64,000 nucleotides of DNA from Alectoria sarmentosa. Lineage: Eukaryota > Ascomycota > Lecanoromycetes > Lecanorales > Parmeliaceae. Below the pieces are notes generated by a model. It had not been told where the DNA came from, made no database searches, and worked only from the letters and a program-made list of their open reading frames with translations. Shown here in pieces: positions 1 through 11,200 of the stretch. The stretch lies in the NCBI GenBank assembly GCA_009733775.1, contig WOGZ01000118.1, positions 1 to 64,000 on the forward strand, read 5' to 3'. Both the position numbers and the translations under genes were made by a program. Every line of letters begins with the position of its first letter. Position 1 is the first letter of the stretch.

Positions 1-1255
1 CAAATCACGTTATTTTTAAACGTTTAAAACGATAAAACATTATAATATCGACGATATTATAAACGAATTTTTCACGATATATTGTTATCGTTATTATTAT
101 TAACTTTTTTCAATTAAGAATAATTATTAATTAAATGTTTCAAAGATATAAAATAAATTATAAACACACTTCTTCGATTTTTATAGCGTTGAGACATCGT
201 TTTTTAAAAAAAGAAAATAATGTTATAAGCGTATTCTACATTCTTAATAAGACTAATTTCTCTTTAACATCACATTTCTTTAACATTATTCGATTAAGCT
301 TAACGTGATTTGGTAAAGATATTTGTTCTTATATAAATGCTTTCTTTTTATATATATACTTTCTTCTCACTTAATTGTCTTATTTAATACACTTATATAA
401 TATAACTTTATATTAATTTTGATAATTGCGTGCATTATTATCGCGAACATATTGAATATAATCGAGATTATCACTTTAAAAAATAATAATCATAAATTTC
501 CCTTTATAAAAAGAGACATATTTTCGACATAAAAGATTTCGAATTAAAAGTCATCGTTTGAAAATTATCGCGTTGAATAAATGAAAATTTATAAATTATG
601 ATTTTCACGATCATAATTTGAGGGTTTTAAAATAACGATATCGTTGTTAATTGCGACGTTGATATCGTTTATTATCTTTTAATTTATAATATTTTCACGA
701 TATCTTTTTTTAATAAATTAATTCATAAATTTTATTATAAATCGATATTCGATTAACGAGTTTATAATAACGACGATGTTTTTTTTCGAAAACTTTTATA
801 AAATAAATTTATTCGTTTTTATTTTTATGATTTTCAATTTAAACGTAAATTTAAATAATTAATTTATATATTATTATTATTATCGTTGAATTTCGCATTT
901 AAACGCGTTTAAATTTTTCGTCGAAAACATTTTTAAAATTCTTTAATAAAATGTCTCGAATAAGATTAAAAACTTATTAAATTATTTAACGATATTATTG
1001 ATTTTTATTTTATTATTATTTTATGCGATGCGACGCGTTTTTTATAATAAATGAATATCATAATCTAATAAATGAGATGAATAATTTCGACTCGAAAATC
1101 TATTTTTCGACGATAACGACGTGATAAGCATCGCGATAAATTTTAAATAAACTTAAACGATAATTTGAGATTTATTTCAAAACTCACAGGCTCTTCAAAG
1201 AAATAAACGCGTTTTTGATTGAATAATTTTCAAAAAATGAATTCGATCAAAATAA
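1..1255. repeat. AT-rich, RIP-like block
   Basis: The first 1.25 kb is very AT-rich (13 of the first 60 bases are G or C), has stops in all frames and carries no plausible gene. Many of the remaining C and G bases sit in CpG pairs, as expected when CpA and TpG have been converted to TpA, which is the classic RIP pattern of filamentous ascomycetes. Composition changes abruptly near 1255-1265. I infer the remnant of a mutated transposon or the edge of an AT-rich isochore; the original element cannot be recognised. Confidence 0.75.
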
Positions 1256-1269
1256 TTGTTCCCTTACTC

Positions 1270-1560
1270 TATGAAGGTGAACATCAAAAGTTCTGCACCG
1301 CGCTAATATCAGCCCTAACCTTAACTTCGGAAGGTAGCCCAATAGTTGAAGACCTTAAAAGTATTTCCTAGGAGCGCATAGACTGAGCGCAGGGGCGTCT
1401 TTGGGTCCAATACGGGGCTTGAGTCCACGATGGGCTAAGATCAGGGACAATTCCGACGTATCTTCTAAGCGGATTGTCCAGGCAACCTCCAGGGAGGGCG
1501 TTATCTGACATCTGGACCCTTTTCTTGGCATGTGCAGGACTTTTGGTGCCCACCTCCGTA
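1270..1560. mobile_element. MITE-like TIR element, copy A
   Basis: A 291-bp element bounded by TA dinucleotides with imperfect inverted ends of about 27 bp. The right end, read inward on the minus strand, is close to the left end read on plus; most differences are C/T or G/A transitions. The interior shares the motif around 1300-1400 (AGCCCTAAC, CTTCGGAAGG, GGAGCGCAT) with copy B at 12524-12781. It has no coding capacity. A TA target site plus TIRs suggests a non-autonomous Tc1/mariner-like MITE; no autonomous partner is seen in the window. Confidence 0.6.
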
Positions 1561-1871
1561 CAGAGGTTTGCACCAACCGTCCTGCATCTGCCAAGACGCC
1601 AAGATACCTAGCGTCAAGATTTCGGGTAATACCCTGCTTGGAGAGTAGCAGACAATGCGCTTAGATCTGCTTTGAAATTGCGTCTGACCTGAGTTCAGTC
1701 TGAGGTCCATTGCCCTGTTATGCCCAATAAAGATCCCTATAGTTCAGTCTATACGCCCGCCAGGGAGTTCTCCAGAGTGACCCGCTGCATGATCACCTTC
1801 CGATATCAGGGTTAGGGCTTCTGAACCTTGGCGTCTTGGCAGGTGCAGGACGTTTGGTGCAGACCTCCATA
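1559..1871. mobile_element. MITE-like TIR element, copy D
   Basis: A 313-bp element with long inverted ends of about 45 bp: positions 1561-1603 and the reverse complement of 1832-1869 match closely, sharing CAAGACGCCAAG-type inner and GCACCAA-type outer motifs. It starts at the TA that ends copy A, so the two elements abut and share one target-site dinucleotide. The interior is non-coding. Its ends are clearly related to copies A and B, and its interior differs in part. Confidence 0.65.
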
Positions 1872-2008
1872 CATACCGCGAAATTGTCAACGGTTTGCTC
1901 CCGTCGAATGCAACACCTTGGGTCGAATTGATGGAGATTGATGACAACGCTGGCCCGAATTGACAGGGGATACCTATTCCAATGAACAAAAATGATATCG
2001 CTCGCGTT

Positions 2009-4292
2009 CTAACCATATTTCACGTTGCTGTCAACATCAACCAACTCATATTCACGGTCTTGAACACTGACTAGTTCCACCGAACCGTGATCCCTACATT
2101 TCAACTGCACTCGTATACCGCTCGCAGTTTTGTCGTGAGGATCAGCCACCCAGACCGATTCGCTCTTTTCGTGCGCTGCAACTACCTTGTTCGCGAGCTC
2201 CTTTCCGCCCATCGAGCTGGCAACGATCACGCCTTTCAAATCATTATAGTCAAATAGGGGCAGGTTAGCCCAGCAACGCGTCCTAAACATCTCTTCTATG
2301 AGGGTCAGGATCAAGAGCAAGTTGAATACGAACAGCGAATACACATAGCCTCTAGTACCGACTAGAACCGCTCCAACTGTGAGGCTTCCGGTTGTTACTT
2401 GTGAGGAATTCTCATAATGAAGTACTAGCTGAGCGCTCGCGAACGCCAAAAGAGAGTCGTCGATGAGAGATTTGAGGCCTTGCTCAATACTGTACTCGGT
2501 GATGGAGGCATTGGTGGTGGTGTCCGGGCTGGAGATATCGGAACTGAAATCAGTGATGTTCCAGTCCTGGTATTTCGTAGTGTTGGCGTAGTATACGATC
2601 TCATTCTGGATGAGTGAGAGGAACATTTCTCCCAAGCTGGATGTGTGCAATGAGGTGTCTAGTACTGAGAGATCATTCAACTGTCGTAGAGCTCGCGTTG
2701 CGATATTGCCTAACCCAGGTTGCCCTTGTGCAGTGTAATTGCCACACCCTGTAGTCGAATTTTCGAGACTCGCGAGCGTATCTAGAAGTGTGTGACATCT
2801 CCACGCGGTAAAAGTCGCATTGGGTTGGGCTGTGGGATCCATGTCGGGAGCAGAATCGGCGCGATCCACTGTAATGACGGAAGAGGACAGGTTGACGCTA
2901 ATGTCGAACAGTGTTGGAATGAACGCAACACTGCATTGAGTTTGATTGAGTGTCAGATAGGGGCCCCCCTGAGTGTTTCCTGTGGCAATCATCACAGTTC
3001 CTTTGCCTGTTGAGTTGAGATTGGGGTGGGCATTCATGGACACAACATTAGAGTCGTCAATCGCACTATACTGCAATTGCCAGAACAATGCTCCATCTAT
3101 AGAATCTCGACATCAGCAATCCCCTTTTCCGGCAAGATTTCGAGAGAAAGGCTAGCTTAATGGGGTACCAAGAGCCTTATGCTCAAAACAATGTCTTGTA
3201 ACTCGAAACGGACAAAATGGCTCAGCAAATGTACATACCAGGTGTAGCGCCTTTTGCCCAGTATATATTTGGAATATATGGTAGTTCATCTTTGTCGACG
3301 TCTGTGGGGGGCGTTATACCCCACTGTGAACTTGCGTTGAAAGTGCAAACGACGCTGGCATTATAGCCAATCTCCTGGTACTGGTACATCATTGGATGCC
3401 GGTATCCTTCACTGAATGATTGCGCCAGGCCTAGAGATGAGCCTACGCCGTATGAACGTGTTCTGTAGGCGTATCCAGTCTTGTCGCTCCGCGGACGCTT
3501 GCCATCTGGGGCGTCTTTGTCGTAAATGACGCCAGCGGCGGTATTGATCATTGAGGTACCTCTGTCATAGGCCGGAGTGTATGAGAAGGTGCCTAACGGA
3601 GAGCGAATCACATTGTGAGAAGCAATTGGAGTCCATGTTTGGTTCCAGGCTTGCCCGTCTGGATCAGGCGCATAGAAAGGCACCGGGATGTTTGCAGTGA
3701 TGTTGCGAGAGACTAGATTCGGAGTGAGAGCACCGGTCCAGAGAGAACCTACCCCAAGTGTCAGGGCCCAGACAACAGCCAAGGGCGCCAAGAAGGTGAA
3801 GGGTAAAGCCAGGTCTATGCTCCTGTTCGAGAGCGCTCGCCACAATTTTAGGCGGTCGAGGGTCGGAGCCCATTGGGTCAAGAGAATTCTCGTCGAGAAG
3901 TTGATTACTGAAGTCAATACATAAAGGTGTGCAAAACTGAAGACGCTGGTCAACAAGCTCAGAATAGCTTGAACAGACGACCGATGTGTGGAGACGAAGT
4001 CGTAAAAGTCATTGTCAATAAATGGGGGTTGATCAATGCCACGCAGGATCGCGGCGGAGAGAATCGTTGTTATGATCAGGCCCGGGACAGGCAGTACTTT
4101 GCCAAAGAAAGATTGCTTCCCAATGGCAATTCCCTGAGGCAAGTTCCATCCAGTCTGGGCCTTGTGGTATTGCCAGGAATGCATGTATTTTCGAAACCAT
4201 GTCTTGGCCTCGTACCCTTTCGTAAGAGCATGAAGGGTTTCTTCAGGGTCATCGGCCATCTTGAAAGGCCAACTGATAGCTCCCAGCTGCAT
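2009..4292 (-). CDS. Four-pass membrane glycoprotein, uncharacterised
   Basis: Two exons: 4292-3239 and 3096-2009, with a 142-bp GT-AG intron (donor GTATGT) joining phase 1 to give 713 residues. I chose the first ATG (4292) of the exon 1 frame. The predicted layout is a cytosolic N-terminus, three hydrophobic helices near residues 70-90, 105-135 and 165-195, a large loop of about 400 residues with a dozen N-x-S/T sequons, and a fourth helix (VYSLFVFNLLLILTLIEEMF) before a charged cytosolic tail. This resembles the widespread Pezizomycotina families of large-loop membrane proteins without known function. No catalytic motif is visible. It lies just inside the repeat-rich left end. Confidence 0.75.
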
Positions 4293-6058
4293 CGAGGCCG
4301 TCAATTTAGAAGAGGCATAAGCACTGAAAACGCTTTGTATGATTTAACGGGCTGAAGAAAGAGCGGGAAGGGCGCGTATTTGAAAGATGTGGGCAGGACA
4401 TGGTTTGAAGTGCATATCAAGCGTGCACCAACACGTGGTATCTCAATGCCTGCTCAAGCATGTGGTACAGCCTATGTAAACTGTAACCTAACCTTCAGAT
4501 GCGACCTTCGGAAGATATGTACTGTAGTGCAACGGTGTCGCTCGACCGAAGGAGCGCCAAGGACCTATAGCCTCGGATGATTGTGGAGGCTGTGTACTGC
4601 CTAGGTCACAGGTCAGCGGTGCGGGTCACTGCGCCGCCGCCTCGGCTTTAGATATGCTGATTGGATCCGCAGCCTTACCCAAACAACTTTCCTGCACCTT
4701 CTCGAACCCCTTGATGCTGATGAAACATCTTGGCTTAGCTGGACTCGCTGGGGCCAGAAGACTAGCGTCTGAAGGATTGAGGATGCCGATTGACATTTGC
4801 CGTACAAGGTAGTAGCAATGTAAGATTCAAGATTAGATGGTGTGAGTAGTGTCCTCCGTCTACCAAGTGCTAGACCCGCGACCAGCAGAGCCTTGGAAAA
4901 GTCATCAATCATCCATAGCTTCGTCTCTGTACTAGTACTCCACTCCCTATTCCCATATATTCTAAATCAATCGAATCTTAGGCGCTGACTGAAATCAATT
5001 CACGACCCAAAGATGGCCTTACGCGGATCGATCGGCTCGTGTATACCTACATATAATGACGAGGTGTATGCATGCTTGCATATCAATGAATGTTAATCAG
5101 ATGGATCGTCAAGGGCAGGTACATCAATTCGCGCATATGCGTGAGTAGTGCTGACTGTCGACCGGACTATGTTGCACGGGAACCAGTCAAGGACATGCAG
5201 ATGGGACGGGAGGTTGCAACTTGCAAGTCACTCCGCGTCTATCTACTGGTGCTAGTCTCCGAGGTCAGTACCACAAGTCTAGACCCTCTTGATTGATTGA
5301 TTACCTACCTACTTTATTTTATGCACCTCAGCAGAGAAGAAATGCAAATCAATAGTCCCCGATTCTCCTGCTCCATCTCGCTGTCTGCATATGTTGCCGT
5401 GAGGTTGAAAGGCTGAAAGGGACATGTACGTCGTGACATTACATGAAAATATTTTGATGGCTGGAGCTTAGCCTCGTCTCTGAACAGACCAATTGACGAA
5501 TCGTGATATGTCGGGTACTGTACGGAGTAAGTAACATGAGAACAGCTGGCCAATTTCCGAGCCCTACATGAGGTACTCCGAAGTAGGCCTGCACTCAGTA
5601 CTGGACTGCAGGTAACAAGACCGAAAGGACTCCCCCACGACTAGGGTCCAGACTCCAATCCTACAGTTTAGCCTGCTACGCTTCTTAGCCCTAAATAAAA
5701 CAATTTTTAACCCAAAAAAAACAAGAACAAAGTCAAAGCTGGATGCTGAAACATCGTGACTGACATATTCTATATTTGGCTCTACCGTGGATGCATCCAT
5801 CGTCTGTCTCATGATCCCTCTATCTGATAATCGTGAGCGTCATCCTTCATCATTGAAAAGCCTCCCATAAGCATGTTGGCCAACTTCAATGGAGGAACTT
5901 GCTCTACACAGCACTTCCAAGTACCTCTTCCTCGCTCTTGCCCTTGACCGCTAGCTTCCCTCCAATCTCGCCCTTCACAACTCTCCCACCCGTCGGATCT
6001 TTCTTTTCCACCGCGTCATCAACCTCTACCGTTATCATGTCAGCTGTGCTCTCGACCA
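4293..6058. other. Intergenic, nothing recognised
   Basis: About 1.8 kb between the membrane protein and the GGCT-like gene. Only short overlapping frames occur, without domain features or consistent splice joins. I see no RNA gene or repeat. Confidence 0.5.
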
Positions 6059-6666
6059 TTACCTGTCCAACCCACCTACAATCGAAGGTCGCAACTCACC
6101 TTCATACTCCTTGTCGTTGCCAACCCATCTTCCCATCTTTTCTCTCCTGAACTCCTCAAAGTCCCATTCTCCATTTTCTAAACCCCTGATGTCTTCAGCC
6201 CATACATAAGTCTCTGCCTCCACCTCTTCCCCCTCATTTTCTTTCGCATCTAACAAGTTCAGACGCAGCCGGATCCGTTCGTACTGGCTGCCTTCGAAGA
6301 GGTCGAGGCGCCATTGGTCATCGCTGGTGAGACCTCGAACGTAAGTGCCTCTCACGCACGCTCCAGGCTCACTGGATGGAACAATGGCCGGGTAATCGCA
6401 ATCGCAAACACGGCGGCGAGTGTATTGTGGAAGGATAGCAGGTTCTATGATGAGGCAGGATTTCTGGGATGGAGTCGGATTGGTGGAGCCGTAGATAACA
6501 CGATAGAGAACTTGGGGCGCCATCTGTTGAGGCTGTAAGCTCTGCTGTGAGGTAATAGATTCAAGTAAGCATACCAAGGTTCCTATGAATATATGGTTTT
6601 AGCATGCTTGTAGAAGACAAATGGAGTCCTATTCATACCGTAGAAGAAGGCGCTGCGGTCAGCCAT
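6059..6666 (-). CDS. AIG2/GGCT-like gamma-glutamylamine cyclotransferase family protein
   Basis: Three exons: 6666-6639, an 8-nt microexon 6582-6575, and 6523-6059, giving 166 residues. The microexon supplies Gly-Thr-Leu of the family's FYGTL substrate-loop motif (FFYGTLMAPQVLYR); without it the frames cannot be joined. Introns are 56 and 51 bp, both GT-AG, the first with a GCTAAAAC branch-like site. The later motif LDLFEGSQYERIRL carries the conserved acidic residue expected to act as general base in GGCT/GGACT enzymes, and is followed by the usual Tyr-rich ETYVW strand. Such proteins release 5-oxoproline from gamma-glutamyl compounds; the exact substrate cannot be told from sequence. Head-to-head with the F-box-like gene at 7081. 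Confidence 0.85.
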
Positions 6667-7080
6667 CGCGACTTTGGGTCGAGTACTTTCGTAGAGATGT
6701 TTTCAGATGGTACATATCTGCCACAGAATTGCCTGCGATCCCACGGATATGACTCTTGAGTCTTTAGAAAATCGGAGTTACACGGCACTGTTCATCGAGA
6801 CATCTGGCCGCTGTCTCCGGACGCGCGCTTAAGACTATTTGCCAAGCTCTGAGGTCTTACACCATACTTATGCTACACCAGATATCCCATACGTCTTTCT
6901 TTACCGCATTGAAAATATCTCTCCGGGCCAATCACTCGGTCAGATGGGGTGGTAACGTAACCTGATTGATCTGATTCGAGCTACTCTGTGCGACGTCCCG
7001 AGGTGAGCATTGCACCTCCAAGCTCTCAACAGCAGACAGGACTAGTACGAATACTACCATAGAATATAAATCCTATCTCG
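6667..7080. promoter_or_regulatory. Divergent intergenic region
   Basis: A 414-bp gap between the start codons of the minus-strand GGCT-like gene and the plus-strand F-box-like gene, presumably holding both promoters. A TATAAA-like run (AATATAAATCC) lies just before 7081. No other element is recognised. Confidence 0.4.
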
Positions 7081-7782
7081 ATGGCCGCCTCAGACCTCGC
7101 CATGGCCAACATCAACTCCCTGCCTCGCGAGCTACGAGACCAAATTTACGGCCAGTTGCTCGTCAGTCCACTTCCGATACGATTTAGCAATGTCCTTGGT
7201 CCCATGATTTGCGATCCGGACTTCCTAGGTCCTATGGCCTTGCTTTTCGACTGGGCGTCGAATCGACGAATAGCTGACGAAGCCTGCGAGATATTTTACA
7301 AATGCAACCCCTTTTCAGTGCATTGCGAAGACCTGCCCTCATTTCTCGGAGCAAAGATCCACAGGATGTTGTCAATTGATGTCAGTCGATTCATGCACAA
7401 GCATGAACCTACATGTATCCGGTCATTCAATACCAAAGAATGGGTAACAAACATGAATGTGGTTGTAGAGCAGGACAATACGAAGGATTCCAGACATCTC
7501 GCATACGAGCTTCGGTATCTGCTAGAATGTCCGCGGCTACAGAAGCTGACAATCAAGACCGGACGGACTACTGTGATGAGCTGGGAGAAGGAGTGGACAG
7601 GCGTGCTCAAGGAGCTTCGGTTGAAGATAGGCAAGGGACTCAAAGTGATCTATGCAAAACCATGGTTGGACCTCGCTTATCCCAGGCCGATCCGAGATTT
7701 GGGATCTCTATCCTCTGAACCCGTTTGGGAAGAAGGCGATGAGGATAGTGATGGAGATGTCGAGGTGGGAGGTGGAGAGTGA
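7081..7782 (+). CDS. F-box-like small protein, array copy 1
   Basis: Intronless ORF of 233 residues. It opens with the fungal F-box-like signature NSLPRELRDQIYGQLL, then a FYKCNPF strand motif and a C-terminal LRYLLECPRLQKLTIKTG stretch, and ends in an acidic tail. This layout is typical of the large, variable families of short F-box/2EXR-like proteins in Dothideomycetes, whose roles are mostly unknown; substrate recruitment to an SCF ubiquitin ligase is only a guess. A second ATG at 7102 is possible. It is the first of four tandem relatives (7081, 8202, 9672, 11201), all on the plus strand about 1.1-1.5 kb apart. Confidence 0.75.
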   Translation: MAASDLAMANINSLPRELRDQIYGQLLVSPLPIRFSNVLGPMICDPDFLGPMALLFDWASNRRIADEACEIFYKCNPFSVHCEDLPSFLGAKIHRMLSIDVSRFMHKHEPTCIRSFNTKEWVTNMNVVVEQDNTKDSRHLAYELRYLLECPRLQKLTIKTGRTTVMSWEKEWTGVLKELRLKIGKGLKVIYAKPWLDLAYPRPIRDLGSLSSEPVWEEGDEDSDGDVEVGGGE

Positions 7783-8201
7783 CGAAACAGCAAAGTACCA
7801 GGCATTTGCTGCGTTGATGACGTGCGGAACTCATAGCTTCCTCACTAGCGAAGTCGGAAGGAGTCCCTCCTCGTGGCGAACCGATAGTCTTTTGCCCTAT
7901 GCTATCTCAGCTAAGTACAAGAACAAACCGACTCCGGCCATCGAACATTTCAAGCCAGTGAACAATTGGGGAGATTGACCAAATGGTCTTGCTTGGACTC
8001 AGCTACACAATGGGGTATCAAGCCTTGGAAATTTGCATTTGCTGAGATATTTCCCAGACCTTGCGAAACTTCATTCGATGGGATTAGCCTCGCAATTAAG
8101 CAATGATACCCCTCTATGCAGCCCAATCGACTAAGCTTCTGTGTCTTTGGTGCTCCCTTAAACATAAAATCCACACAACTTAGGAGCAGCACTATCAAGC
8201 T

Positions 8202-8940
8202 ATGCCGACCGTTCCGAAACCCAGCATCGTTAAAGCAACAGACGTCCCCAAAGCGCCTCTGACCAATGCTCCCAACGCCGAAACCAGAGTCACATTCGCT
8301 TCTTTCCCTCGTGAGCTTTGAGACAAGATTTACGACGTGCACAGGCTCATTGGCCCCCATTTTTCTGGAGACGTTGGATGCCCCAAGGAATTTGAGACAA
8401 CGAGGGCCATGTTGCTGATTAGCTGTACGATAGGGAATTGGTTAACAGACGCCTATGAGACCTTTCGTATCAACAATTTCCAAATTGAGGACCGTAGTCC
8501 TGGTTTCGAGACTCGCAAAACCTACGATGTCAGAGGGCGTGGATGGTAAGACATGATGGCATGGGGAAGGTTCGGATTGAACAACCCCTCTAGACCACAC
8601 GTTCTCATCAGAACCCTCTACTCTGCCAACTTCGCGAGCTTGTGGCTGCCCTCGCCTATTTCGCGTCATTGTCAGATTTTTATTTCCCACTGACGTTCTG
8701 ACTTCGAACTTGAGGCTACTTCTAGAGCCTCTTTGTCGTAGGCTAGCTACCACGAACAAGGCCCTCAGTACATTCACACAAGTGTCTCGGGAGCTCATAA
8801 AGACGGTTGGTGAAGGGTTGATATTCGAGACCACATTTCCACGCGTCGGAGAAAGGATTAAGACCTAGGCACAGTATATGAAGGTCTATCAGGAGCTTAG
8901 AGAGAAGACTGGCCTGAAGTTGAAGTCGGACATCACTTCT
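8202..8940 (+). pseudogene. F-box-like paralogue, array copy 2, decayed
   Basis: Starts like its neighbours, but the signature reads FPREL-stop-DKIYDV: the conserved Arg codon CGA or CGN has become TGA at 8319-8321, a C-to-T change. Homology continues downstream with TDAYETFRINNFQ, and after further frame breaks with VSRELIKTVGEGL near 8790, matching VYQELKGKIGEGL of copy 3. Several additional stops lie between. I read it as a pseudogene inactivated by RIP-like transitions; a functional product is unlikely. Confidence 0.7.
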
Positions 8941-9671
8941 CTGAGTGAGAATATGCAACATATTTGCAACATCTGTTGCCCGAATTCAAAGACCGTTAGA
9001 CTGGGATGATCTAACGTCTCTTTACCAGATCTGTGCACACACACTTTGCTGTAGCCTGATTTTTTTTTTATCTGGTTCTGTCCTTGTCTAACACGTCAGA
9101 CCTCAGAGAAGTCACATCTTGTCTGCCACAATGACGAAGAGATATCCATGGTGATAGAATCAACAGGTATATGAAAGGATCTCAACAGGGATTTAATTCC
9201 AAAGTCGCTCTGCTGGTTTCATAACACGCTCCACGTACCGTATTTACAATATGGAGTCTCAAGACACCTTAACTAAGTTAGTCGGGAAGATGTTCTCTCG
9301 GGTTCAAAAGGTGTGATAAATCACGGCCAAAGACATTCAGCTACATGAATGTTGGGTATTGTTATTAACTTTAGTTGGATGCATCGGGAGGCTCCTTCTG
9401 TTTCTGCTTGTCAATTTCAGTTTTTCAACATTCTAGTGCTCGAGGCCGCTGCAAAATAATTTATTCCAGACTGTTTTGACTCACAAGCTTCTTCTTTCAT
9501 AGTGCTATACGTATCTACGCCTATTCTACAGCCTTGTCCCAACATCCTTGCAGAAACAGGTATTTACATGAACGCAACATGGTCATTGCTAAGGTAAGCT
9601 GGCAACTACATCGCGAGGCACCTCTACAGGCTTGTGTTATTGACTTCGCCAAAACTCAGAGAGCTCCAAAC
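8941..9671. other. Intergenic, nothing recognised
   Basis: A 0.73-kb spacer between array copies 2 and 3. It contains short A/T runs and no coding or repeat signal that I can support. Confidence 0.4.
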
Positions 9672-10505
9672 ATGGCTTCCTCTCTGAAACCTAAAGCCAC
9701 CTTCAATACTCTGCCTCGTGAGATCCGCGACAGAATTTACGAAAACATGCTCACCGAGTCCAAGACGATCAGAACCACCCAACGCGGTGCAGACTATGGC
9801 CAGCCAGAGGATATGGGAACACTGAGAGCGACGCTCCACGCCTGCCGAGCATCACCGCAATTCGCGAGAGAGGCTTACGAGACATTCTTTCGGATCAATA
9901 CCTTCCAAATGTGTGAGGAGTACGTTGGTTTCCTGAATATGCCGGTTTACTATGTCAAAGGTCAAGGGTTCAAGCCGGTACGTTCATTTCTGATATGATC
10001 TTTTCTATTTGGTATTGAAATTGAGTCATAAGATATGGATCCACTCATCGAGCAAGAGGACCATTCCTACTCCCAAGACTTGTCTTGAAACTCTATTTCC
10101 TGCCTCGACAAAGCAACGCTGACTCCGAAATTTCCTTAGATGATGACCTTTGTAAAGGACATCGAGGTCGAAATCGTTATTAGTCTAGGGTCCAATCAAT
10201 ACGGGCTCTATAATTGCTTTCGCAACCTGCTGTCCTGCCCTGTCCTAGTTCGTGTTACTGTCAAGTTTAGAATCTCTTCCAGTTTGTTTGATGGAGGGGA
10301 CGATGTGCCAGCGGTTGCTTCTTCTATCACTGTGGGCATTTTAACCAAGTTGGACGACGTACTCACTGCTGCCACGGGAGTGTATCAGGAGCTCAAAGGA
10401 AAGATCGGGGAGGGGTTGAAGGCCGAGACCAAATACCAGAGCATGGGAGAAAAGATCAAAGCTTGGAAAGAGCGCATGGGCAAAGTTGCCGTCGAGGACA
10501 TATGA
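9672..10505 (+). CDS. F-box-like small protein, array copy 3
   Basis: Two exons: 9672-9977 and 10140-10505, with a 162-bp intron (GTACGT donor, GCTGAC branch, TTAG acceptor) joined in phase 0, giving 223 residues. The F-box-like signature is NTLPREIRDRIYENML, followed by AREAYETFFRINTFQM and, in exon 2, IEVEIVISLGS and CFRNLLSCPVLVRVTVKF, aligning with the matching stretches of copy 1. A longer in-frame N-terminus from 9534 exists, but the ATG at 9672 fits the other copies. Function unknown; intact as far as can be seen. Confidence 0.7.
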
Positions 10506-11200
10506 GCCGTGTTGTTGGAAGGAGAGGGTCTATGGGAAAATACGAATTGAAAAGGTGGCATTTACAGTTTGTCACGGTCACGAGCAAGCAAGGTCAAGTT
10601 TCGGTGTGAATTAGGCCAAATGCAAGAATTACAGACGTCCCTATCCAAAAAAAAATCGCGGACTTTGAGATCAGTTGCATTCAGAATATTTGTCAACCTT
10701 GAGCTACAGCATCTGTTCCAGCATCGGCAAGGGTGTGGTCACCTAGTAGCAAAACTCTTCATGGCCGGGACATTGACTTTCCCATCTTACGAGCGAGCTA
10801 TAGCTCAAGAAGTCCACTACAGGCCAAGGAAGTATTCTTTGGAAGCCAGAAATGCTTGTGACCGAAGACTTGACCAGCCGGGTTCGCCGCCCCCTCAATA
10901 GCCACTGCTGACGAGAGGCGTATTTCTTTTAGACACTGTGCAATCTTGACACCACACCAATATCGTCACCTCATAGTACCATCAGTCCTGCACGTCTCGT
11001 TCTCGTTCTGTCAAATCCGCTTTCGTCGACAGGAGATCCCAAGATCGAACGCGCCGTCTCGGGAAGGGTATTCATCTCTCAAAACAGTTACTATAGTAAG
11101 TGGTCCTAACGCCTTTTATACCCGATTTCAAAGACATTACTCTAACTATCAACAGCATTCAATCATGATTTTGAGCCTAGCGCTAGCTTCATCATCCATC
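10506..11200. other. Intergenic, nothing recognised
   Basis: Spacer between array copies 3 and 4. A 110-codon frame at 10569-10901 has no recognisable features and no family similarity, so I do not call it. Confidence 0.4.

Noticed and set aside
1805..1820. TTAGGG and CCCTAA motifs suggesting telomeric repeats near the left end
   Set aside because: Only single units occur, inside TIR elements (also in copy B far from the end), so they are element sequence and not a telomere array.
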